DNA of 64,000 bases from Hyphomicrobiales bacterium. GTDB taxonomy: Bacteria; Pseudomonadota; Alphaproteobacteria; Rhizobiales; Rhizobiaceae. The stretch covers positions 62,001 to 126,000 of the forward strand of contig UBJR01000017.1 in assembly GCA_900465675.1 (NCBI GenBank). Reading direction: 5' to 3'. The position numbers and the translations under genes are program-made. The notes below the pieces were generated by a model. The model had not been told where the DNA came from. It worked only from the letters and a program-made list of their open reading frames with translations, and did no database searches. Shown here in pieces: positions 18,379 through 27,713 of the stretch (positions are counted from its first letter, which is position 1; each line of letters opens with the position of its first letter).

Positions 18379-19542
18379 ATGACGACGAAACTTAAAATCA
18401 CGGCGATCAAGCCATATCCGATCTGGGTCGGCATCCGCAATCAGATGCTGGTCAAAGTCGAAACAGATTGCGGGATCTTCGGGTGGGGCGAGAGCGGCTT
18501 AAGCGGACGAGAGCAAGCAGTTGCGGGCGCAATCGAACATTATCGCGAATTCCTGATCGGCCGCGATCCGATGCAGATAGGGCGGATATGGCAAGAGCTT
18601 TATCGCAGCCAGTATTTCGAAGGCGGGCGCGTTTTGCAGGCAGCGATTTCCGCGATCGATATTGCCCTCCATGACATCAAGGGTAAGGCGCTGGGCGTAC
18701 CGGTCTACGACCTTCTGGGTGGCAAACAGCGCGAGCGCATACCGACCTTTGCCTCTACCGGCGATGAGGCGGAGGGCGATGCTGCGATTGACCGTGCGAG
18801 CGAGCTGCGCGAACAGGGTTGGCAGGCGATCCGCTTCTTTCCGGCCGGACAAAGCAACCGCGAGGTCTTCGAACCACGAGAGTCGATTGGCGCGACTGCG
18901 GCGGTGCTGAACAAGGCCCGCGAGGTTCTGGGCGACAACGTCGTCCTCGGCATCGACTATCATCACCGGCTATCGGTTGCGGAAGCTGCAAGCTTCTGCA
19001 GCAAGCTCGGGAGTGGCGTACTGGATTTTCTTGAGGAGCCAATCAGGGATGAGACCCCAAGCGCATATGAATCCTTACGCAAGATGACCAACATTCCATT
19101 TGCCATAGGGGAAGAGTTCGCCAGCAAATGGCAGTTTCTACCCTTCATCGAGCAAGATCTTCACCAGTTCAACCGGATCGACGTCTGCAATGTCGGCGGC
19201 CTTACCGAAGCTATGAAGGTCGCCGGTTGGAGTGAGGCGCATTATGTCGATCTGATGCCGCACAATCCGCTTGGTCCTGTATGCACGGCCGCGACGATCC
19301 ATTTTGCGGCTGCTGTAGCCAACTTTGCTTGGTTGGAGACCAGAGCTCCTGAGACGAAACTTGGCTTTGATAACTCTGACTTCTTTCCCGTGCAGCCGAG
19401 GCTCGACGGGACCGACTACCCGGTCAACGCCCTGCCTGGGCTCGGCGTTGAGGTAAACGAGGATGCAATTGCGGCACAAAGCTTCCGCTTCTGGGAAGCC
19501 CCTCACCTCAGGCGCCGTGATGGTTCCGTCACCAACTGGTAA
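18379..19542 (+). CDS. Galactonate-dehydratase-like enzyme (enolase superfamily), transporter-side copy
   Basis: A 387-residue MR/MLE protein and the fourth enolase-superfamily enzyme in this locus. It has the D-x-H motif (GIDYHHRLSV), Glu in FLEEPIRDE, Glu in AIGEEFASKW and the C-terminal His in LMPHNPLGP, as in D-galactonate dehydratases. The K-x-K segment of racemases is replaced by IRFFPAG, so no lysine base is available there. That fits a His/His dehydratase rather than a racemase. GAGGCG precedes the ATG. It lies between the ATPase gene and the aldolase gene, so dehydration followed by aldol cleavage is the likely route. Confidence 0.87.
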   Translation: MTTKLKITAIKPYPIWVGIRNQMLVKVETDCGIFGWGESGLSGREQAVAGAIEHYREFLIGRDPMQIGRIWQELYRSQYFEGGRVLQAAISAIDIALHDIKGKALGVPVYDLLGGKQRERIPTFASTGDEAEGDAAIDRASELREQGWQAIRFFPAGQSNREVFEPRESIGATAAVLNKAREVLGDNVVLGIDYHHRLSVAEAASFCSKLGSGVLDFLEEPIRDETPSAYESLRKMTNIPFAIGEEFASKWQFLPFIEQDLHQFNRIDVCNVGGLTEAMKVAGWSEAHYVDLMPHNPLGPVCTAATIHFAAAVANFAWLETRAPETKLGFDNSDFFPVQPRLDGTDYPVNALPGLGVEVNEDAIAAQSFRFWEAPHLRRRDGSVTNW

Positions 19543-19565
19543 TCCACTCAACATTGGAGCTTGTC

Positions 19566-20312
19566 ATGACGCAGACGCCCGACATTACGCGACCGCCCAA
19601 GGAATTGATCGATGCATTAAAGGAGATTGGCGCGGCGACGATTGCCGGCACACTCGGGCATATGGGGTTTCGCTATCCGCACATGGTCGGTCCCACTTCA
19701 CAGAGGCGAGGCAAGTCGATCGTCGGACCGGCACTGACGCTCCAGTTCATGCCCCAGCGGCCGGATCTCTTTAGCGAAGGAGAGTATGCTGATCCTGAAA
19801 CGCAGCTGCATCGCCACGTCCTCTACCACGTCCAGGAAGGCGATGTCGTCGTCGTCGATGCACGTGGCGACATGAGCTCCGGCGTCTTCGGCGACATGAT
19901 GTCGACCTATTTCAAAGGCCGCGGCGGTGCTGGCATCGTCATCGACGGATGCATGAGAGACAGGCCCAATGTCGAAAAGCTAGATCTTTCCCTGTGGCTT
20001 CGCGGCTGGACGCCAAATTATCACGTCCAGACGAGCATCTACCCTAACGCTGTCAATGTTCCGATTGCCTGTGGCGGTGTCACGGTAATTCCAGGTGACA
20101 TCATCGTGGCTGATGATGACGGCGTGGTGGTGCTTCCCGTCGCGATGGCCCGCAAGGTTATCGAAGAATCGCAAACGCATCACGACTGGGAAGAATTTTC
20201 GCGGATGAAACTCATGCAGGGCGGATCTCTGCAACGCTATTATCCACTGCACGACGATGCCCGCAGTGAATACGAGGAATGGAGCAGGACCAATCCGCCT
20301 GGAAGAAGGTAG
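19566..20312 (+). CDS. RraA-like / HMG-CHA aldolase family protein
   Basis: A 248-residue member of the RraA-like family (class II pyruvate aldolases such as 4-hydroxy-4-methyl-2-oxoglutarate aldolase, with RNase E inhibitor homologues). The substrate and metal-site region is visible as GDMSSGVFGDMMSTYFKG, followed by GIVIDGCMRDRPNV, which carries the conserved Arg-Asp pair. Next to sugar-acid dehydratases, the simplest role is retro-aldol cleavage of a 2-keto-3-deoxy acid to pyruvate and an aldehyde. That is an inference from context. The ATG at 19566 is chosen because GGAG lies 6 bases upstream. It is the last gene of the rightward operon. Confidence 0.82.
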   Translation: MTQTPDITRPPKELIDALKEIGAATIAGTLGHMGFRYPHMVGPTSQRRGKSIVGPALTLQFMPQRPDLFSEGEYADPETQLHRHVLYHVQEGDVVVVDARGDMSSGVFGDMMSTYFKGRGGAGIVIDGCMRDRPNVEKLDLSLWLRGWTPNYHVQTSIYPNAVNVPIACGGVTVIPGDIIVADDDGVVVLPVAMARKVIEESQTHHDWEEFSRMKLMQGGSLQRYYPLHDDARSEYEEWSRTNPPGRR

Positions 20313-20537
20313 GCGATGGGCGGGACGGGTATCCAATGATCTGTGTGATACCTGTGCGATCTCCAAGAAACGAGATATGGGCTTTTTTTATAACTCGATG
20401 TCTAGCCTGGTGAACCGAGACCTCCAAAGGCGCAGATCTCTATTCGCTGGTCTGCGAAACGATCGTATTTTTCGGCTTGTTGACTGATCTGCGGGTGAAC
20501 AGTACCTTACGAGGCAGGTCGTTAGGCTTGTCCTCAT

Positions 20538-22244
20538 ATGACAGATCAATCTCTTCAACGCCGCCTTGCTGCCATTGTCGTTGCTGACGTGGTAGGATAT
20601 TCGGGCCTTATGGAAGCCAATGAAGCCGCAACCTTGGCAAACGTCAGGGAGCTGCGCTTTGGAATTATCGAGCCTGCTGCGACGCGCCACAAAGGTCGCA
20701 TCTTCAAGGTTCTGGGCGACGGATTCCTGATCGAGTTCGGTAGCGCAATGGATGCGGTCAAAGCAGCGTTGGAAATTCAACGAGCCACCCTTGCTGTTGA
20801 GGATCTCGGAGACCGGCGCCTCCTCTTGCGGATAGGCGTGAACCTGGGGGATGTCATCGACGACGGTTCAGATCTGCTTGGCGACGGGGTAAATGTCGCG
20901 GCGCGCCTTCAAACGGCGGCCGCACCGGGCGGCATTTGCATTTCAGCGGACGTTCATGGCGAGATCGCCGGCAGTATCGACGAGCGGTTCTTCGACGCAG
21001 GCCAATGCCACCTGAAGAACCTTATCCGCCCGGTCCACGTCTGGCACTGGCCAGATCAGTTGCAAAGCATATTCCCGCTGCCCGATGGCCCCTCGATCGC
21101 GGTGTTGCCTTTCACCAATATAACCGGGGATGAAGCGGACGGCTATTTTGTCGACGGCTTGACAGAGGATCTGATCACCGACCTCTCTCGAAGGCCTGGA
21201 CTGTTCGTCATCGCGCGCAGCTCGGTGTTCGCGTACAAGGGCAAGCAGATCGACGTGCGGGTGGTGGCCCAGGACCTCGGTGTCCGCTTTGTCCTGGAAG
21301 GGAGCGCGAGACGCTCAGCGGGCCGTGTTCGCATCAATGCGCAGCTGTTCGATGCCCGTGCCGGCCAGCACCTGTGGGCTGATCGCTTTGACAGAACGAT
21401 GGAAGATGTCTTCGAGCTACAGGACGAAGTTAATGCCAAGATTGTTGAGGCGCTTGTCGGACGGCTGGCTGTGCCGATACAACGTAATCGGCCGAAGCAC
21501 TTTGAGGCGTACGATCTTTGTGTCCGCGCTCGGCGCTTGACGGAAGAGTCGCCGCATACCGCGCGCGAGGCCTATATGCTGCTCCAACGTGCTGTTGAGC
21601 TTGAGCCATCATATGCCGAGGCGCTTGGGCTGCTCGCCTATAATCGGTGGCTCGCCTGGTCTCATTTTGGAGAACCGGAAGATCTCAATCGCCGGACAGC
21701 GACGACGTTCGCGCAGAGAGCAGTCAGCCTCGATCCAAACGATGCCGGGTGCCGTTATGTTCTGGGGACCATTTTAGCTTACGAGCGGCGATGGGAGGAA
21801 TCAGAGGCGGCCTTCGCCAAGGCCTTGGAGCTGGATCCCAACCATGCTGATACCTGGGCTGCGATGTCGGACATGTCAGTTCTCGACGGCAGGGTCGCCG
21901 ACGGACTGGCACAGATCGAGAAGGCGCTGCGGCTCAATCCGCATCCACCCTGCTGGTATCTTTGTCATCTTGGACAGGCCCAATACGCTACCCGCAATTA
22001 TGACGGGGCGAAGGCCACTCTCCGCCGGGATGAAACCTACCGAACCAACTCACGTAAATTTCTTGCTGCCTCGCTTGCACAATTGGACGACCTAGAAGAG
22101 GCTCGTCGCGAGGCAGAGCTGTTCTTGATCGCCCACCCCCATTTCACGATCAACCATTGGCTCAGTTCCCAACCGCTGCGTGATCCATCTGTTGGAGACC
22201 ATTTTGTCGACGGTTTCCGCAAGGCGGGCCTTCCGGAGGGATGA
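20538..22244 (+). CDS. Class III adenylate/guanylate cyclase with TolB-like and TPR domains
   Basis: A soluble 568-residue protein. Residues about 10-165 are a class III cyclase domain. The first metal Asp is in VADVVGYS, the second in KVLGDGFL, and the transition-state region is LLGDGVNVAARL. Residues about 180-320 (SIAVLPFTNITGDE and LITDLSRRPGLFVIARSS) match the TolB-like N-terminal module often fused to such cyclases. The rest consists of TPR helices, for example AEALGLLAYNRWLAW and DPNHADTWAAMSDMS. This architecture is abundant in rhizobia. It probably makes a cyclic nucleotide in response to a protein partner bound by the TPRs. It is transcribed alone; the ribosome binding site is weak. 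Confidence 0.85.
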   Translation: MTDQSLQRRLAAIVVADVVGYSGLMEANEAATLANVRELRFGIIEPAATRHKGRIFKVLGDGFLIEFGSAMDAVKAALEIQRATLAVEDLGDRRLLLRIGVNLGDVIDDGSDLLGDGVNVAARLQTAAAPGGICISADVHGEIAGSIDERFFDAGQCHLKNLIRPVHVWHWPDQLQSIFPLPDGPSIAVLPFTNITGDEADGYFVDGLTEDLITDLSRRPGLFVIARSSVFAYKGKQIDVRVVAQDLGVRFVLEGSARRSAGRVRINAQLFDARAGQHLWADRFDRTMEDVFELQDEVNAKIVEALVGRLAVPIQRNRPKHFEAYDLCVRARRLTEESPHTAREAYMLLQRAVELEPSYAEALGLLAYNRWLAWSHFGEPEDLNRRTATTFAQRAVSLDPNDAGCRYVLGTILAYERRWEESEAAFAKALELDPNHADTWAAMSDMSVLDGRVADGLAQIEKALRLNPHPPCWYLCHLGQAQYATRNYDGAKATLRRDETYRTNSRKFLAASLAQLDDLEEARREAELFLIAHPHFTINHWLSSQPLRDPSVGDHFVDGFRKAGLPEG

Positions 22245-22422
22245 CAGAAGAGTTGAGCAACTCCACTAACAATGCGATCTTGTCGCCACGGACACCGAGT
22301 TAACGTGCCCAGGCGGCATACTTGCGGAGTCCGCGGAGGCCGTCCGCTGTTTCGAATTGAACAAGTCCGGCGAACTTCCTGAGCGCCGGTCCGTTCGCAC
22401 CCAAGAACGTTGCGGCAACACA

Positions 22423-22671
22423 TCACTGTGACGGCTTGAGCAGGCCAGAGGATGCCGGAAATTCAACGGTCGCTGCCAGTCCCCCACCTTCCCTCTGCTT
22501 GAGATGAAGCGGTCCGCCGAAGAGCCCGACAAGCTCCCGTGCTATCGAAAGGCCGAAACCGTGTCCGGGGAAGTCTCATCCAGCCGCACGCCAGGTGAGA
22601 CCGCCCCGGGGTCAAAGCCAGCGTCGATGCCCGGCCCATCATCCGTCGTCTTCGACCAGCAATATGCGCAT
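22423..22671 (-). pseudogene. Remnant of a two-component system: response-regulator start joined to histidine-kinase end
   Basis: On the minus strand an ATG at 22671 opens MRILLVEDD, the first residues of an OmpR-type response regulator. The sequence then passes at once into a histidine kinase ATP-binding end. With one base shifted it reads DDGPGIDAGFDPGA, VSPGVRLDETSP and, after another one-base shift, GHGFGLSIARELVGLFGG, then GGGLAATVEFP and a stop at 22423. These are the G1, F and G2 boxes of a PhoQ-type kinase. Both the regulator start and the G1 box encode VEDD, so a deletion between the short shared GAAGACGA-like sequences would explain the junction. It faces away from the OB-fold/RND operon it may once have controlled. 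Confidence 0.75.
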
Positions 22672-22807
22672 CGTGAACCCAGTTTCTCTGATGTCTTCAT
22701 GAGAACTAGGGCGCGTTTGCTTAACTGAAACTGAACCGCGACGTTCAGCCTGCGTCGATCCGGACACGCCTATCATCCTCCAGTCAAAACGAACTGGAGA
22801 CAGCATC

Positions 22808-23314
22808 ATGTCCATGGAAAACGACGCTCCCGGCACCTCGCCTGAGCGGCCGGTCCGCAGGGGCCGCCCTCGCCGGCCGGCAACGCATCTGGCGGCTTTT
22901 GGAATTGCGGCCTTTGCGGTCCTTGCAATCGGTGCGGCCGGCGGTGCCGCGGCAATGAAATTCACCCGGCCCGGCATCGAGCTTGCACCCTTGACACCCA
23001 CCTCGATCTCCAGCCTCAAGGACGATTGGGGCGTGGTGACGCTCAAAGGCAAGGTCACGGAGATCTACGGTAACAAGTTCATCGTTCAAGACGAAACCGG
23101 CAAGGCCTTGATCGAGACCGGTCCGGCCGGCGATGACGGCAAGCTCGTTGCTGTCGGCGAACCCATCAGTGTCCAAGGCCGCTTCGACGACGGGTTCCTG
23201 CATGCGAGCTACGTTGTTCATCAGGATGGCAAGACCGACGCCCTTCGCCCGCCGCCTGGACCTCCCCCGCATGGCGGACCGCTCGGCAATATGTCGCACG
23301 AGATGAAGCCCTGA
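22808..23314 (+). CDS. Membrane-anchored periplasmic OB-fold protein, 168 aa
   Basis: A cytoplasmic basic N-terminus (RRGRPRRP) is followed by one hydrophobic segment at about residues 27-48. The periplasmic part has the pattern VTLKGKVTEIYGNKFIVQDETGKALIETGP, a single bacterial OB-fold as in YgiW/YdeI-type stress proteins. The C-terminus is rich in Pro, Gly and His, a possible metal-binding tail. In rhizobia similar genes sit beside an OmpR/PhoQ-type two-component system, whose remnant lies just upstream on the opposite strand. GGAGA precedes the ATG. It may be co-transcribed with the efflux genes despite the hairpin in between. Confidence 0.75.
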   Translation: MSMENDAPGTSPERPVRRGRPRRPATHLAAFGIAAFAVLAIGAAGGAAAMKFTRPGIELAPLTPTSISSLKDDWGVVTLKGKVTEIYGNKFIVQDETGKALIETGPAGDDGKLVAVGEPISVQGRFDDGFLHASYVVHQDGKTDALRPPPGPPPHGGPLGNMSHEMKP

Positions 23315-23335
23315 AGCTTCCAAAAACGACGCCTG

Positions 23336-23366
23336 GCGCGCCGTTGAACCAAAATCAACGGCGCGC
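23336..23366 (+). terminator. Strong hairpin between the OB-fold gene and the RND genes
   Basis: A perfect 11-bp stem, GCGCGCCGTTG / CAACGGCGCGC, with a 9-base A-rich loop. No T-run follows, so it may attenuate or stabilise the transcript rather than end it. It covers the TTG at 23344 and so argues against that codon as the start of the efflux adaptor. Confidence 0.55.
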
Positions 23367-23397
23367 GTTATCTGGCGGATTTCCGGGAGTGGCACGC

Positions 23398-24555
23398 ATG
23401 ATCAAACCTATTGTTCGATTGCTTGCCTCTCCTGGCAAGTCCGTCTTCTTCACGGCATGCGTCGTCACCGCGGCCTTTCAAGGCAGTTCAACAATCGCAG
23501 CGGATGCCGCCGCAGTGCCGGTAACCGCAATCGCTGCGCGGACGGGAACGATCGACCGCGTCATCAATGGCATCGGAACCGTTGCACCCCTGCAGTCTGT
23601 GACGGTCAGGCCCAGGATCGACGGGCAAGTCGTCGACATCTCCTTTGCTGAAGGGCAGATGGTGCAAAAAGGCAGTGTTCTTCTCAAGCTGGACGATCGC
23701 GAATTGATTTCCGCTCTCGCGTCTGCAAAGGCGAAAAAGGCCCAGGACGAGGCGCAGCTAAACAGTGCCCGGACAGACGCACAGCGGTATGCGGCACTCG
23801 CCGAGAAGGGCGTTGCGTCGGCTTCGACGCTTGAGCAAAAGACCGCGTCGAGTCAACAATATGCGGCGGCCGTCCAATATGACGACGCGCTTATCAAAAG
23901 CGCGGAAACCCAGCTCGGGTTTGCCACGATCACCGCCCCCTTTGAAGGACGCACCGGATTCAAGCAGGTCGATGTCGGCAGCGTCGTAAACGCGAGCTCC
24001 ACGACTGGCATCGTGACGATCACGCAGATGGATCCGATCGGGGTATCGTTCGTGGCGCCGGGCGACAAGTTTGGCGAGATCAGGGACGCTCTGAATCAGG
24101 GTATAGCAGAGGTCAAACTGACGAGCACCGACGGCAGCCGCACACTTGCCACCGGGAAACTGACCACTCTCGACAACTCCGTCGATGCCTCGAACGGCTC
24201 CATCCATCTCAAGGCGACATTCGACAATGCCAAGGCGGTGCTCTGGCCCGGTCTGCCCGTCGCAACAACGCTGACGGTCGAGAAACGCACTGGTGTCATC
24301 GTTCCTGACAAGGCGCTCGCCCGCGGTCGCGACGGACTCTACGCCTACGTCTTCGGCGCCGGCGGAAAAGCGGTCCGCCGCGCGGTCAAGACCGCCTTCG
24401 TCACCGATGCGATGGCGCTGGTTACAGAAGGTATCAGTGACGGCGATCAGGTCGTCATGGACGGTCAGTCACGCATCGGCGACGGCGCGTTGGTTTCGGT
24501 CACCCCATGGACCGGCTCCCCGGCAGGTGAGCTCGCAGACAAGGCAACGCCATAA
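23398..24555 (+). CDS. RND efflux periplasmic adaptor (HlyD/MFP family)
   Basis: A 385-residue adaptor with an N-terminal signal peptide or anchor (about residues 10-32). The barrel-sandwich hybrid halves are seen at VTVRPRIDGQVVDISFAEGQ and ATITAPFEGRTGFKQVDVGS. They flank an alpha-hairpin (about 100-165), with beta-barrel and membrane-proximal domains to the C-terminus. It links the RND pump to an outer-membrane channel. No TolC-type gene is present here, so a channel from elsewhere must be used. The ATG has GGGAG 8 bases upstream. Its stop overlaps the start of the pump gene by one base (TAATG). Confidence 0.92.
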   Translation: MIKPIVRLLASPGKSVFFTACVVTAAFQGSSTIAADAAAVPVTAIAARTGTIDRVINGIGTVAPLQSVTVRPRIDGQVVDISFAEGQMVQKGSVLLKLDDRELISALASAKAKKAQDEAQLNSARTDAQRYAALAEKGVASASTLEQKTASSQQYAAAVQYDDALIKSAETQLGFATITAPFEGRTGFKQVDVGSVVNASSTTGIVTITQMDPIGVSFVAPGDKFGEIRDALNQGIAEVKLTSTDGSRTLATGKLTTLDNSVDASNGSIHLKATFDNAKAVLWPGLPVATTLTVEKRTGVIVPDKALARGRDGLYAYVFGAGGKAVRRAVKTAFVTDAMALVTEGISDGDQVVMDGQSRIGDGALVSVTPWTGSPAGELADKATP

Positions 24556-27500
24556 TGATCGATCGCGAGCGTAAGCCCGGAGAACCAGCAGGATTTTTCG
24601 ATTTCTTTATCGTTCATCCGGTCGCGACCGGGCTGATCATGTGCGGCATCTTCCTTCTCGGGGCCATCTGTTATCCGTTTATGCCGGTCTCGGCTTTGCC
24701 GCAGATCGACTTCCCGACGATCCAGATCGCAGCAAACCTTCCCGGCGCCTCGCCTGAGACCATGGCTGCCAGCGTCGCCCAGCCGATCGAAGACGCGTTG
24801 TCGCGCGTCAGCGGCATATCCGAAATGACCTCGAACAGTTCGCTCGGTACGACCTCGATCACGGTGCAGTTTGGACTCGACCAGGATATCCAGACGGCCG
24901 CAAGCGACGTTCAGACGGCAATTAGCGAAGCGGCTGGTCAGCTTCCGAAGGACATGACGTCTCTGCCCACGGTGCATAAGGCGAACCCCGCCGACGCACC
25001 CATCATGCAACTGTCGGCAAGCTCCGATGTTCTAACCTTGCCTGAACTGGATGAGTTTATCGAACGCAATGTGGCATCCAAGATCGGTCAGGTATCGGGT
25101 GTCGCTTTCGTAAACATCGGCGGCAAGCAGAAGCCCGCGATCCGGATCGCGGTCGATCCCGGGCGGCTGGCGCAGGCGGATATCACACTCGAGGACGTGC
25201 GAACGGCGATCGGCAATCTCAGCCTCAGCGCGCCCAAGGGAAATATCGACGATCCGACCAGGACCTTTCCGATCTACACGAATGACCAGATCGGCAGCAG
25301 CGCGCAGTGGAACGACGCAGTCATCGCGTATAGCAGCGGCGGTCCGGTTCGTATCCGCGATATCGGTCAGGCGGTCGATGGCGCCGAAGACAACAAGATG
25401 GCGCATTGGACCAATGGCGAGCGCGGTATTGCACTCGACGTCTTCCGTCAGCCGGGCGCAAACGTCATTGCTGTCGTAAACGCCGTGAAGGAACAGCTCC
25501 CGGCGCTTCAGGCGTCACTGCCCAAGTCGATCAAGCTCGAACTCGTCACTGATCGCACGACAACGATCAGGGCATCAGTCAATGATGTTCAGTTCACGCT
25601 GATGCTGACGATCGGACTGGTCGTGGTGGTGATTTTCCTTTTCCTGCGAAACCTCCGCGCGACTGTCATTCCGGTGCTTACTCTGCCGATTGCGCTCGTC
25701 GGTGCGTTGGCGCCGATGTGGGTGCTCGGTTTCAGTCTCGACAACCTGTCTCTCATGGCGCTCGTCGTGGCTGTCGGATTTGTCGTCGATGATGCGATCG
25801 TCATGCTGGAAAACATCACCCGCCATATCGAAGACGGCGTCGATCCCGGTGATGCCGCCCGCCGAGGGGCACGTGAGATCGGTTTTACCATCGTCTCGAT
25901 CAGCCTGTCGCTGATCGCTGTTCTCATCCCGGTCCTATTGATGGGCGGCATCGTTGGACGCCTGTTTCGCGAATTTGCGATCACCTTAACGGTCGCGATC
26001 GTCATTTCCGCCATCGTGTCGCTGACGTTGACCCCGATGCTGGCTTCCAAGCTGATCCGCCCGATCGATGAACGCCAACGGGGGCGGTTCTACCGCCTCG
26101 GAGAAGCGTTCTTCGATCGCCTCACGTCGCTTTATATCGCGAGCCTGAGGCCGGTGATCCGCCATAGGATATTGACGCTTGGCGTCTTCATCGCGACGAT
26201 CGCAGGAACAGCCTATCTGTTCATTGTTATCCCCAAGGGCTTCTTTCCGGAGCAAGATACAGGTTTCATTGGCGGGCTATCGCAAGCCTCTCCGGATATT
26301 TCCTTCTCGGAGATGTCAAAACTGCAGGAGCGGGTTAGCGCCATCATCCTGAAGGATCCGGCGGTCTACAGCGTGTTCATGGACATCGGCGGCGGCAATG
26401 GCGGCAACGCGCTCAATCAGGGCCACGTGAACATTACACTGAAGCCATTGGAGAGCCGGAACGTGAGCGCCAGGCAAGTCATCGAACGGCTCGGCCAGGC
26501 TTTGAATGCGCAGCAAGGCATCAAGCTTTTCATGCAGTCCGCCCAGGATATCAATATCGGCGCGCGGCCTGCCAAGACCCAATATCAGTTCACCCTTCAG
26601 GACGCCGATATCGAGGAGCTTGGTACCTGGGCATCGAAGGTTACCAGCCGCCTTCAAGGCGTCTCGCAACTGCGGGATGTTGGCAGCGACCAGCAAGCCG
26701 AAGCGCCCAATCTGTCGATCAAGATCGATCGCGCCGCAGCGACGCTTTACGGGGTCTTGCCCTCCGCCATCGACGACACGCTTTACGATGCCTTCGGTCA
26801 GCGGCAGGTCGCGTCCTACTCGACGCAAACGGATACGTTCCGGGTGATCCTCGAAGTTCTTCCCAACCTGCAGCGCGACATTGCAACGCTGGACCGGCTT
26901 TCCATTCGTGCCAGCAACGGCACCTTGGTTCCGCTTTCGGTGGTGGCGAAGTGGTCGACGGACGGCGTCTCACCCGTCTCCATATCGCACCAGGGTCAGT
27001 CGCCCGCGGTCACGATCTCGTTCAACCTTGCCCCGAATGTCGCGCTTGGCGAAGCAACACAGGCAATCGAGTCAACAGTGGCCGACATGCATCCGCCGGC
27101 TTCGCTGCAGACAAGTTTCTCCGGAAGCGCCAAGGCGTTCAAGGATTCGCTCGGAACTGTCCCCTTGCTGATCCTCGCGTCGCTCGTCGTCGTCTACATT
27201 ATTCTCGGCGTCTTGTATGAGAGCCTCATCCATCCATTGACGATCCTGTCGACGCTGCCATCAGCGGGCCTTGGGGCATTGCTTGCACTCAAACTGGCAG
27301 GTTTCGACTTCGGCCTCGTCGCAATGATCGGGGTCATCCTGCTGATCGGCATCGTCAAGAAGAATGGCATCATGCTGGTGGATTTCGCGATCCAGGCAGA
27401 GCGCGAAGAAGGTCTCGGAAGCGAGGACTCGATCGTCAAGGCAGCACAGATGCGGTTTCGCCCGATCCTGATGACCACGATGGCGGCATTGCTTGGAGGG

Positions 27501-27692
27501 CTGCCTCTCGCCATCGGTCACGGATCTGGCTCCGAATTGCGGCAGCCGCTCGGCTACGCGATTGTCGGGGGTCTCCTCGTGAGCCAGTTGCTCACCCTCT
27601 ATACGACGCCCGTCATCTATCTGCTGCTCGACAAGCTACGCAAAAATCGTACAGAGACGGCGGGCAGTCAGAGCAGCGCCTCAGCCGCATAG
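24555..27692 (+). CDS. RND multidrug efflux permease (HAE-1 family)
   Basis: A 1045-residue inner-membrane proton-driven pump of AcrB/MdtB type. A first helix at about 17-40 is followed by the porter domain. The second helix bundle has VGFVVDDAIVMLENITRHIEDG, containing the conserved Asp pair that carries protons. The second half repeats the plan, with a Lys-containing IGIVKKNGIMLVDFAIQ segment. The usual length and both halves are intact. It works with the preceding adaptor. Substrates cannot be read from the sequence. An ArsB-type transporter follows 21 bases later, probably in the same operon. Confidence 0.95.
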   Translation: MIDRERKPGEPAGFFDFFIVHPVATGLIMCGIFLLGAICYPFMPVSALPQIDFPTIQIAANLPGASPETMAASVAQPIEDALSRVSGISEMTSNSSLGTTSITVQFGLDQDIQTAASDVQTAISEAAGQLPKDMTSLPTVHKANPADAPIMQLSASSDVLTLPELDEFIERNVASKIGQVSGVAFVNIGGKQKPAIRIAVDPGRLAQADITLEDVRTAIGNLSLSAPKGNIDDPTRTFPIYTNDQIGSSAQWNDAVIAYSSGGPVRIRDIGQAVDGAEDNKMAHWTNGERGIALDVFRQPGANVIAVVNAVKEQLPALQASLPKSIKLELVTDRTTTIRASVNDVQFTLMLTIGLVVVVIFLFLRNLRATVIPVLTLPIALVGALAPMWVLGFSLDNLSLMALVVAVGFVVDDAIVMLENITRHIEDGVDPGDAARRGAREIGFTIVSISLSLIAVLIPVLLMGGIVGRLFREFAITLTVAIVISAIVSLTLTPMLASKLIRPIDERQRGRFYRLGEAFFDRLTSLYIASLRPVIRHRILTLGVFIATIAGTAYLFIVIPKGFFPEQDTGFIGGLSQASPDISFSEMSKLQERVSAIILKDPAVYSVFMDIGGGNGGNALNQGHVNITLKPLESRNVSARQVIERLGQALNAQQGIKLFMQSAQDINIGARPAKTQYQFTLQDADIEELGTWASKVTSRLQGVSQLRDVGSDQQAEAPNLSIKIDRAAATLYGVLPSAIDDTLYDAFGQRQVASYSTQTDTFRVILEVLPNLQRDIATLDRLSIRASNGTLVPLSVVAKWSTDGVSPVSISHQGQSPAVTISFNLAPNVALGEATQAIESTVADMHPPASLQTSFSGSAKAFKDSLGTVPLLILASLVVVYIILGVLYESLIHPLTILSTLPSAGLGALLALKLAGFDFGLVAMIGVILLIGIVKKNGIMLVDFAIQAEREEGLGSEDSIVKAAQMRFRPILMTTMAALLGGLPLAIGHGSGSELRQPLGYAIVGGLLVSQLLTLYTTPVIYLLLDKLRKNRTETAGSQSSASAA

Positions 27693-27713
27693 CTTCCAAG
27701 CACGGGGACAGAT

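Noticed and set aside
23344-23397. TTG at 23344 as the start of the efflux adaptor
   Set aside because: It lies within the loop-side arm of a stable hairpin and has no ribosome binding site. The ATG at 23398 has GGGAG and begins a proper signal peptide.
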